From the NCBI GenBank assembly GCA_016000045.1, contig JAECQY010000002.1:31777-95776 (forward strand): a stretch of 64,000 nucleotides of DNA, written 5' to 3'. How positions within the stretch are numbered: the stretch's first letter is position 1; each line of letters opens with the position of its first letter. Below, piece by piece: positions 1 to 7,569 of the stretch. A model generated the notes under the pieces. It did not search any database. It was not told where the DNA came from and saw only the letters and a list, made by a program, of their open reading frames with translations. The DNA comes from Myxococcaceae bacterium. Its GTDB lineage: Bacteria; Myxococcota; UBA727; JABDBI01. Position numbers and translations under genes: made by a program.

Positions 1-503
1 CCAGGAGCCAAAAAAAAGAAAATAACAGCCACAAAAACCGTGCTCACGGCCGTTTGAATGATCGAATTTGCGCCTCCATCGAGGAATCGCTCCAACTGAT
101 TGACGTCATCGTTCATGATCGAAAGCAGCGAACCGGTATTTTTCTCTTCAAAATAACTCATGGGTAACTTCTGCGCATGAGCAAAAACATCTCGTCGGAG
201 CGAGTGCTGAATAACTTGAGCCAGGTTTCGCCATTCAATGGATTTTAAGTAATCAAATAAGGACTCAAAACCCCAAATCAAAAGCGTGACTCCTCCTAGA
301 ATCAGCAACTGATGCTGCAGATTCAAGATACCCATGGAACCCAAAAACGATTGATCGCGTTTAACAACGACATCAACGGCCACACCAATCAGGATTTCCG
401 GCAGAATATCGAAAAACTTGTTCGCAACCGAATAGAGGATAGCCCGAACAATCCGCGCTCGTTCGAAGGCTGTGTATTGAAAAAAGCGTCTGAAAACCGT
501 CAT
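1..503 (-). CDS. ABC exporter, N-terminal transmembrane part (runs off the window)
   Basis: Reading the minus strand from an ATG at 503 gives an open frame to the window edge (about 167 codons). It starts MTVFRRFFQYTAFERAR and carries alternating hydrophobic stretches typical of the six-helix membrane domain of type IV ABC exporters (PF00664, MsbA/LmrA-like). The stretch SYFEEKNTGSLLSIMNDDVN matches the conserved family segment F-[DE]-x(3)-TG-x-L, which couples membrane helices to the ATPase. The ATPase half must lie left of the window, so the substrate cannot be named. It follows aroQ by about 70 bases on the same strand. Confident at family level only. Confidence 0.8.
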   Translation of the reverse strand, partial: MTVFRRFFQYTAFERARIVRAILYSVANKFFDILPEILIGVAVDVVVKRDQSFLGSMGILNLQHQLLILGGVTLLIWGFESLFDYLKSIEWRNLAQVIQHSLRRDVFAHAQKLPMSYFEEKNTGSLLSIMNDDVNQLERFLDGGANSIIQTAVSTVFVAVIFFFLAP

Positions 504-572
504 GTTCGGACTTTATTGGAGCCCGTGTTGCTTCACAACCCTAAATGCACATCCGATCAAAACTTGATGTAC

Positions 573-1010
573 CTACCGTCGTTCTATGAGCTGCAGCAAT
601 CCACGAATGGCAAGTTCGTAACCAGCTGTTCCGAACCCGGATATTTGCCCCACACAAACTGGGGCAATTAAGGAAATATGCCGAAAGGATTCCCGTGCGT
701 ACAGCTGTGTCACATGCACCTCAACCGCAGGGACTCCGATTCCTTCAATAGCATCTCGGATGGCGTAAGAAGTGTGCGTATAAGCCCCTGGATTGATCAC
801 GATTCCATCCATGCTCTTGCAGTCATGAATTGCGTCGATCAAAGCTCCTTCGTGGTTACTTTGAAAAAAGAGAAATTCGGCTTGATGGCTAAACTTTTCC
901 GTCAGCGCGCGATGGATCTCCTGAAGCGATTGAGACCCATAAAGTTCCGGTTGACGAGTCCCTAAAAGGTTCAAATTGGGGCCCTGGATCACCCTTATTT
1001 TTTTTTTCAT
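573..1010 (-). CDS. aroQ: type II 3-dehydroquinate dehydratase
   Basis: Converts 3-dehydroquinate to 3-dehydroshikimate, step three of the shikimate pathway, in the cytoplasm. The 145-residue length is normal for the dodecameric type II enzyme. The N-terminal GPNLNLLG motif (about residues 10-17) is followed by the catalytic Tyr in PELYG (Tyr24). The FFQSNHEGALID segment, the NPGAYTHTSYAIRDA segment with substrate-binding Asn and catalytic-loop residues, and the EVH segment with the catalytic His are all present. A GQISGFG segment closes the conserved C-terminal part. It lies 48 bases after the kinase-like gene and ahead of an ABC exporter, all on the same strand; no other shikimate gene is near. 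Confidence 0.96.
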   Translation of the reverse strand: MKKKIRVIQGPNLNLLGTRQPELYGSQSLQEIHRALTEKFSHQAEFLFFQSNHEGALIDAIHDCKSMDGIVINPGAYTHTSYAIRDAIEGIGVPAVEVHVTQLYARESFRHISLIAPVCVGQISGFGTAGYELAIRGLLQLIERR

Positions 1011-1058
1011 GACAGCAAGAATCTAGCACATCTATTTGCTTTTCACTGCATTTCGCCC

Positions 1059-2654
1059 TCATGCCTTTTTGGGAGCTTGCACATCAGGACTATAAGCAGC
1101 AAGAACCGCCAACAGTTTGCCAAAAGCTGGAAACTCTTGATGAAGTTCTTCCATCGCTTCTTGTTGCATCTTCGGATTCTCTCGATCATTCAAGCGGTCC
1201 TCCAGATCGGAGTGCTCCAACAAAAAAGAGTCTGTTTGCGAGTTCGCCGCTACAACATCTCGAATCGCGTCTCGAATGGTTGCGAGCTCTGGGGCACATT
1301 GAACGAACTTTGGATCGCTCATCACAACCCTATCTGGAACATTCCAAGCAAACCCAAACAGCATCTCCAAGCTTGTGCGTGCGAATCCGTACGCATCTGA
1401 AAACGGAGTAACAATGCCCTCTCGGGACAAAGCGTCCCAGTACGGATAGTCGGACCTTATCTCGCTTTGACCGAAACTGTTCGTTAAATCATAATCATTC
1501 GTATACCCGCGTTTGTCATGACTCACTAAAATATTGGGGGGTTTGATGTCGCGATGTACGATGCCCTTTTCATGAAATCGCTGAATTGTTCGAGCGGCAT
1601 CCCCAATCACAGCGAGCTTTTCCGAAAGAGATCCCTGAAAAGTTTTTAGCTCACCGACGTATTCCGCTTCGCGCGCTTCGAGTTTATTTCTATTAACTCG
1701 GCTGGTCTTTGACAGGATGCCTGCAATTCGAATGGAAGGATCGCTCATATCTGAACTCAAAGCCGCTTTCACAATATCTGCACCTTGAATAATCACCCGA
1801 TTTGCTTCCGGAGTATTTGCTTTCACCAAAACAGTACGATGGATGGATTTTTCGTGTTTCTCGCTGTTTAAATCGATATTTAAAGTTCGGGACTGAAAAA
1901 CCGTCTTATAGGTCCCACTTCCCAGCTTCTTACCCACAAGCTCGACTTCAATCCCAGCCTCTGTTTTTTGAACCCACATATCAAATGGCAATTCGAGAGA
2001 AACAGCTTCCTGTTTCCGAACATCCGCCGGCATGGCTTTTCCCGCCTTGAAGGCAGCTTCCGAAGCAAAAGCATACGACTTGCCTAAGAGAAGCTTCGTT
2101 CCTGGCGTATTCAGTGCTCCAGAGTGGTCTAGATTCAATATCTCACGGGCAATCATTCGACTTATCGATGTTAAATCAGAAATATCCCGCTTAAAATCAC
2201 CTAAATTGCTTTCCAAAAATTTCTGAATTTCGGATGGCATGACGGTTTTCTTTCGAACCATTCTGCCTAATGCGTTTGCTTCAAGCAACTGCTTCGCTCT
2301 TGCTTCGCGAGATAGCTCCGCGAGAAGAACTGGACGACTGCTGGATCGTTCAGAGTTGCTTTCTCCTGGAGAACTCGTTGCAACGCTGCCTTCGCTGTTC
2401 ACTCGATTGTCTTCCCCAAAAGCTGCGCGAAGTTGATCGGAATTGGCTTCGGAAGAGAAAACATGGGCAACACCGTTTGCTTTGGCCTGAGGAATCTGGA
2501 TGTTCAGAATGGGTTTTGTTTCAACAGGTGATACCATGACCCAGTCATCACACTGCAAGAAATCGGAACTGTTTTTCTTGGCATCGTTTTTAAGGTCTTC
2601 TGATTCAACGCGCGGAGGCTTCGCATCCTTCAACCATCGGTAAAATCCAAGCAT
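1059..2654 (-). CDS. eukaryotic-like protein kinase domain protein with altered DFG motif
   Basis: A 531-residue protein with a protein-kinase-like C-terminal half. A glycine-rich loop (GKKLGSGTYKTVF) sits at about residues 240-252, a candidate ATP-binding Lys in VLVKAN near 278 and a catalytic loop HRDIKPPN near 368-375. The metal-binding DFG position reads DYD (NDYDLTN) near 387. The helix-F Asp appears in FSDAYGFARTSLEML. The first 200 residues are polar and Ser-rich with no recognised domain and no signal peptide. HRDxKxxN is intact, so activity is possible, but DYD in place of DFG makes it atypical. Substrates are unknown. The gene is upstream of aroQ on the same strand and divergent from the CYTH gene. 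Confidence 0.75.
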   Translation of the reverse strand: MLGFYRWLKDAKPPRVESEDLKNDAKKNSSDFLQCDDWVMVSPVETKPILNIQIPQAKANGVAHVFSSEANSDQLRAAFGEDNRVNSEGSVATSSPGESNSERSSSRPVLLAELSREARAKQLLEANALGRMVRKKTVMPSEIQKFLESNLGDFKRDISDLTSISRMIAREILNLDHSGALNTPGTKLLLGKSYAFASEAAFKAGKAMPADVRKQEAVSLELPFDMWVQKTEAGIEVELVGKKLGSGTYKTVFQSRTLNIDLNSEKHEKSIHRTVLVKANTPEANRVIIQGADIVKAALSSDMSDPSIRIAGILSKTSRVNRNKLEAREAEYVGELKTFQGSLSEKLAVIGDAARTIQRFHEKGIVHRDIKPPNILVSHDKRGYTNDYDLTNSFGQSEIRSDYPYWDALSREGIVTPFSDAYGFARTSLEMLFGFAWNVPDRVVMSDPKFVQCAPELATIRDAIRDVVAANSQTDSFLLEHSDLEDRLNDRENPKMQQEAMEELHQEFPAFGKLLAVLAAYSPDVQAPKKA

Positions 2655-2769
2655 ATTTCTAGAATAACCGAACTCAAAATCAATATGGCATTACAAGGTA
2701 TTAATTTTTACACGGTAAGTTTGAGCAAATCTGATTGTATCAAGGTTTGAACCTGATAAAGTCTGCGCC

Positions 2770-3456
2770 ATGCTGCAGCAAGAAATCGAACTCAAATACC
2801 GAATTCCGACTGAGACCGATTTCAATCGATTGCTCCAATCTCTAGGAACCCCTCGTTGCCAAGAAGAACAAATCAATTTCTTCTTTGATACAGTCGATTT
2901 TCGATTAAAAAACAAAGGGTTATGCTTAAGACTTCGACAATCAAATGAAGTTTTTTTTCTCACTTGCAAAGCCCCTGTCCAAGGGCTTCAAAGCCCCAAT
3001 CAACAGGTTTCTATGCATGATGAGTGGGAAGTTTCCATCGATCCTCCACTGGCTCAGTCTCTGTTGTCCGGATCTCCAAGTTGCTTGGAAATGATGCGTT
3101 CTACGGATCGCGATTGGAGTCCGATTCTAGCCCAAACCCGGCTCTGCCTATTAGCTCGCCTGGAAAAGCAATTAGAGAATCGAAGCATTCAACAAATAGG
3201 TTCATTCTCAAACCTTCGGACTCATTTTTCTTATGAATACGAAGGGCATTCGCTTGATTTCGAACTTGATCAAACTCGATTCTCAGAAAAGCAAATCGAT
3301 CGAGAACTCGAAATTGAAATTCCTGCTTTGATCTCGCTTTCAGGATTTCAAGCTCATGTCGAAGAGTTTCTGCGCAGCCTCAGTATCCCCATTGAAACTT
3401 CAACAGGCAAAAGCGAGCGATTCTTTGCTTTGCTTCGCGCAGAGGCCCTTATCTGA
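2770..3456 (+). CDS. CYTH-domain (triphosphate tunnel) phosphatase/cyclase family protein
   Basis: The N-terminus MLQQEIELKYRI carries the ExExK signature of the CYTH superfamily, which includes class IV adenylate cyclases, thiamine triphosphatases and inorganic triphosphatases. Further tunnel-lining charged strands are seen: NFFFDT, LCLRLRQ, FLTCKAP, DEWEVSI, DFELDQTRF and RELEIEIP. At 228 residues it is a stand-alone CYTH domain with no C-terminal CHAD domain, unlike YgiF. The family fold is clear, but substrate (tripolyphosphate, thiamine triphosphate or ATP) cannot be decided by reading. It is divergent from the kinase-like gene and is followed by tRNA-Arg. Confidence 0.85.
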   Translation: MLQQEIELKYRIPTETDFNRLLQSLGTPRCQEEQINFFFDTVDFRLKNKGLCLRLRQSNEVFFLTCKAPVQGLQSPNQQVSMHDEWEVSIDPPLAQSLLSGSPSCLEMMRSTDRDWSPILAQTRLCLLARLEKQLENRSIQQIGSFSNLRTHFSYEYEGHSLDFELDQTRFSEKQIDRELEIEIPALISLSGFQAHVEEFLRSLSIPIETSTGKSERFFALLRAEALI

Positions 3457-3517
3457 GGGATTCACTTTTTCCTCCGTTGACAGAATAGACAGGTCATGAA
3501 AACAGACTCGTCTCGTT

Positions 3518-3594
3518 GCACCCGTAGCTCAGCTGGATAGAGCATCAGACTACGAATCTGGGGGTCAGAGGTTCGAATCCTTTCGGGTGCACCA
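3518..3594 (+). tRNA. tRNA-Arg (anticodon ACG)
   Basis: A 77-nt cloverleaf starting GCACCCG and ending CGGGTGC-A-CCA with encoded CCA. The D-arm GCTC...GAGC, anticodon loop TACGAAT in its stem and T-arm GGTTCGAATCC are clear. ACG (read as ICG after A34 deamination) decodes CGU/CGC/CGA. A TTGACA hexamer at 3477-3482 is a plausible -35 box; no good -10 box follows at the usual distance. Confidence 0.96.
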
Positions 3595-3739
3595 GTCAAT
3601 GTCTCTCATCGCAACCCAAAAAAAATAAATTGCAATCGAACAATTGTCGCTGTACTCCGTGGCCTAGTTGCAGCAATGTGCTTCACCGTTAGCTGATTTA
3701 GCATTCGAATTGAAACGAAATTTCTTTTTTGGTGGGTTT

Positions 3740-6700
3740 ATGAAGCTTTTTTGTTCATTTTTGTTTTTTTCATTCAGTTTGCTAGCAGTGAATGATACCG
3801 ATGCTGAGCAAATTTCTGAGATACCGCCTCATACTGGCGAAACGAAGACCACCGCCGATCAAGAATTTGCAACGGTTTGGAAGGGAACGAGAACTTCTGA
3901 GTGGGATGACTATGTAGGTCATGAGGGACAAGGAGACCTGAATCGTTTTTACCAATCCGATCCAGTTCTTCGAGAATTCTTAGGGAACCTCACCAATTTG
4001 ACCGTGTTGGATGTAGGTTGTGGAAACGGCTATATGTCTCGCTGGGCGTGCCATGCTGGCGCTGGGCGTGTAATTGCCGTTGATATCTCGGAAGAATTCA
4101 TCAATATAGCTAAACAACATTCTCCTAAAGAGCAATTCAAGGAAATTGATTTCCGGGTTGAGAGCGGCAACGATTTGGCTTCTGTTCCGGATGACTCTAT
4201 AGACCGTGTGGTGTCAAACTACGTGTTGATGGATGTTGCAGATCTGAAAGGCAACATTCGTCGCATGTATGAGGTTCTCAGACCGGGTGCAACAGCTTCA
4301 ATCGTGATCGTACATCCTTGTTTTCCTATCAAGTATCGCAGCGAACATGATGGGCGGCTTATTCTGGAGTGGGAAGATTCTTATTTTGCAACTCATTTGC
4401 AAGTTACTCCTCCTTTTGATCAGACTTTTACAACTCCATTCAAAATTATGCACCATCCTCTGGAAGAATATGAAAAGGCTTTTGAAGAGGCTGGATTTAA
4501 ACGAATCAAATTGAGAGAGCCTCATTTAACGAAATCGCAAAAGCAACACTTAGACCCTTCCTTGCCAAAAAATCTTGGAGAAATACCCATATCAATCGCC
4601 TGGTTGCTGAAAAAGCCGAATGAATCTGTAAAGAAACTACTATCAGCTTTAGAGTGCTTCTGCCCTGAGGTTGGAATCGGATTTAGCGAAGGTGAAAACA
4701 GGCGAGGCGAATTAGTCGAACATACGAATAATATTTTCAATACAATAAAACAGCGGAAATCTGGTTCTGGTTTGTTTCATCTTCTACTGCGCAAGCTGGG
4801 ACGCTCTTTTCAATGGGCCGCTAAAGATGGCGAAAAGGCCCTTTACTGTTTTCAGATGTCTCTGAGAATAGCGAGAACCCTAGATAGCCCCGATGTAATC
4901 GTCTATCTTTCTGACGTTGGAGAGCTGTACTTTGAACGTGAACAGTATAAGAAATCTCTTCAGTGCTATACTGATGCTGTGGATGTCGCAAGGCAGAAAA
5001 ATCGAGTTCAACTTGCTTCTTGTTTGCATGGTGTTGGTTATCTTGCTCGAGTGACAGAGGACTACGAGACAGGTCTGCAAGCATTGGAAGAGGCTTCGGT
5101 GTTCGCTCAAATTTATGATAACGGACAGGCGGCTATTCAAGTTAGTGGTGAGATCGGCTGGATTTACCGCCAATTGGGCGAATATTCAAAGGCGCTCAAC
5201 CTAACCAAGGCGGCGGTAGATCGTATTCGAGAAAATCCTCAGAGCCTTGATCCTAAACAAACGCCTTTGGATTATGCTTACTTAATTAATAATATTGCAT
5301 TAATATATAGAGATTTGCATGAATATTGTGAATCAAAAAAATATTTCGAAGAGGCTTTAATTTGTTATAAAAATATATATAAAACTAAAGATGAAATTTT
5401 TATATGCGTTTTAAAAGATAATATTTCATTAAACAAATACTCCATGGGACGACTACAAGAAGCCCTAGAGCTAGCTCAAGAAGTATTGGAGCAACGACTA
5501 AAACTTTACCCTGATGGTCAGAGCGTCGATATCGCTCGATCGTTCTATAATATGGCAACCATGCATCGAGAATTAGGGCATCTTAGATTAGCGCTTGAAA
5601 AAGTGAATAAATCATTGCTAATGCGAAATCAGATCTTGGATAACAATCATTCAGATGTAGTATGGTCACGATATGCTATTGGACTTGTATACCAAGACAT
5701 GGGTAGACTAAGCGATGCATTAGAGGTTTTTCATCAAGCCTACTCAACTCTTGACGGTAAAAAAGATTTTGCTTTGAGAGCAGCCCTATTAAGCGCATTA
5801 GGAAAGCTTTATCGCTCGATCGGACAGTATGAGGAAGCTTCTCAAAAATTCAAGGAGGCATTAAATTTTGAAAAACTCTATGCCACCGAATATACAAGCC
5901 TACTGTTGGAGAGTGCGCTTCTTGCTAAAGATCAAGGTAATTGGGAGGAGCTGACTCAGTTTTTAGAACAAGCTTCCAAAGATTTTTCAAGTCAATCCTT
6001 TCCAGAAGTAATTCCCTTGTACACCCTGCAGGGATGGTTAAGATCGTTTCTCGATGAACCAGAGCAAGCATTAGCACTTCACCTCAAAGCGCTTGAAATT
6101 GCCACTAAGGCTTTTGATACCCTAGAAATACCCATCATGGGAGAGCTTTATACCTACGTGGGTGATTCCTATATGGCTCTCGGTCAACAAGCTACCGCTA
6201 CGCAATTCTATGAAAAGGCGCACCAAGTGAGGCAGGAAGTAACAGCACGAGAGTATCCTTTTACGCGCAGAACCAAGAATGAACCCGTGTTCACTCAGCC
6301 TGAGGTTTTACTTCCGGCCCATCAGAATTTATGGAATGGGTCTGTTAAATATCTAAATCCTCATTCTGGGAAAAGCTATGAGGTAATACCACTCAGTTCG
6401 CATGGTGACGATTGCGGCTTTGTAGCCCTTGGAGCAACTCGAGAACAGTGTATTGAACTCATCAAGAAGCATGCCGATAACCCCAAAGTTCAGCATCTGC
6501 TTGCTGCAGATATGGCATTAAAAGCCTTTGCTTCGGATTCTTTCCAGCCGGATGATTCTGTACCTACGGCTGAACAAATAAAAGCATTTCTAGATGATGA
6601 ATTTATCACTCAGCGAAACCCCTTAACCTATTTCAGAGATGGTGGTGGAATGTTGGAAGCTTTGGCAGGTCTTTTAAATATCAATGTGTCTGTATTTGCA

Positions 6701-7561
6701 GGAGAAGCTGCGCTAACAAAAACAATCTCCATACCCTTCGCTCAAAATGCGAGTGCCCCAAAAGCAAACAGCACGGTAGTAATTCAGCACGTAGCTGGGC
6801 TAAGCAGAACCGGTCACGCTTACATGAAGAACGTAAATTTGCTGCGTGAAACACCACCTGAACCGTATCTCTCCGGCTTGTACACGGGCACGGAGGAGCG
6901 CAGCAGGTCCGAAAAAACTGCTAAACAGACACTAATAAGAAGTGCTGAAGTCGTCCTATCGGAGTGTGATGATGCCGCTAATTTTGAAGAAACACAACTA
7001 CGATTTGCTAATCGTGAAACAATTTTAGCGATCAATCGTGCTAATATTCACGATGCTAACCATACAGTTCTTCCAAGGTGGACGGAAGATGACGGAGACT
7101 GCGCTTTCCATGCTTTGCGTACCACAAGAGCCGATTTTCTCAGGGAAATTCATGCTATTGTGCAAAACCCATGGCATAATTTACATAGGGATGTCGTCGC
7201 ATTATTCAACGGACTGATCAGCGCAGGAGAGTATACCTATGAAACCTGGCGGCTGGCAATGCTGGGTGTACGAGCAGCCCCTTTGTGGGCAGGAGAATTT
7301 GAGCTTAATCTTTGGGGCTTGCTCCATCACAGGAGGGTACGTGTTTTTGAGTTAGGTAATAACGGATTCTTTAATAACGGAGCATTTGTCTTTGGACCAG
7401 AGAATGCCGAAGAGATTTGGGTTGCATACGTAAATGCTGGTGGACCACTAACGGGGACGGCCATTCAGCAAGCAAACCATTATATTGAGCTGCAACGGCC
7501 TTCCGAAGTTGCTTTATTGGGATTAGCGACTCCTCTTAGACTCACGAGTAACACCAGATGA
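3740..7561 (+). CDS. exported methyltransferase-TPR-OTU-like fusion protein (putative effector)
   Basis: A protein of about 1273 residues. The frame is open from 3668, but ATG 3740 gives a clean signal-type N-terminus (MKLFCSFLFFSFSLLAV) preceded by GGTGGG. A class I SAM-dependent methyltransferase domain follows: motif I VLDVGCGNG near residues 88-97, then DISEEF, and VLRPGA. Residues 330-850 form helical repeats of tetratricopeptide type (for example LGEYSKALNLTKAAVD and MGRLSDALEVFHQAY). The last 400 residues hold two OTU-like cysteine-protease modules: Cys892 (GDDCGFVAL) with His1026, and Cys1121 (DGDCAFHAL) with His1247 (NHYIEL). The second matches OTU deubiquitinase DGDC and NHY motifs well. 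Ubiquitin and SAM coexist only in a eukaryotic cytosol, so secretion into a host is inferred. The segment 5281-5415 is unusually AT-rich. Confidence 0.75.
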   Translation: MKLFCSFLFFSFSLLAVNDTDAEQISEIPPHTGETKTTADQEFATVWKGTRTSEWDDYVGHEGQGDLNRFYQSDPVLREFLGNLTNLTVLDVGCGNGYMSRWACHAGAGRVIAVDISEEFINIAKQHSPKEQFKEIDFRVESGNDLASVPDDSIDRVVSNYVLMDVADLKGNIRRMYEVLRPGATASIVIVHPCFPIKYRSEHDGRLILEWEDSYFATHLQVTPPFDQTFTTPFKIMHHPLEEYEKAFEEAGFKRIKLREPHLTKSQKQHLDPSLPKNLGEIPISIAWLLKKPNESVKKLLSALECFCPEVGIGFSEGENRRGELVEHTNNIFNTIKQRKSGSGLFHLLLRKLGRSFQWAAKDGEKALYCFQMSLRIARTLDSPDVIVYLSDVGELYFEREQYKKSLQCYTDAVDVARQKNRVQLASCLHGVGYLARVTEDYETGLQALEEASVFAQIYDNGQAAIQVSGEIGWIYRQLGEYSKALNLTKAAVDRIRENPQSLDPKQTPLDYAYLINNIALIYRDLHEYCESKKYFEEALICYKNIYKTKDEIFICVLKDNISLNKYSMGRLQEALELAQEVLEQRLKLYPDGQSVDIARSFYNMATMHRELGHLRLALEKVNKSLLMRNQILDNNHSDVVWSRYAIGLVYQDMGRLSDALEVFHQAYSTLDGKKDFALRAALLSALGKLYRSIGQYEEASQKFKEALNFEKLYATEYTSLLLESALLAKDQGNWEELTQFLEQASKDFSSQSFPEVIPLYTLQGWLRSFLDEPEQALALHLKALEIATKAFDTLEIPIMGELYTYVGDSYMALGQQATATQFYEKAHQVRQEVTAREYPFTRRTKNEPVFTQPEVLLPAHQNLWNGSVKYLNPHSGKSYEVIPLSSHGDDCGFVALGATREQCIELIKKHADNPKVQHLLAADMALKAFASDSFQPDDSVPTAEQIKAFLDDEFITQRNPLTYFRDGGGMLEALAGLLNINVSVFAGEAALTKTISIPFAQNASAPKANSTVVIQHVAGLSRTGHAYMKNVNLLRETPPEPYLSGLYTGTEERSRSEKTAKQTLIRSAEVVLSECDDAANFEETQLRFANRETILAINRANIHDANHTVLPRWTEDDGDCAFHALRTTRADFLREIHAIVQNPWHNLHRDVVALFNGLISAGEYTYETWRLAMLGVRAAPLWAGEFELNLWGLLHHRRVRVFELGNNGFFNNGAFVFGPENAEEIWVAYVNAGGPLTGTAIQQANHYIELQRPSEVALLGLATPLRLTSNTR

Positions 7562-7569
7562 GTCTGGGT

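Noticed and set aside
312..671. Plus-strand ORF across the ABC exporter and aroQ ends
   Set aside because: It is antisense to the exporter gene and aroQ, both of which carry clear family motifs; the ORF has none.
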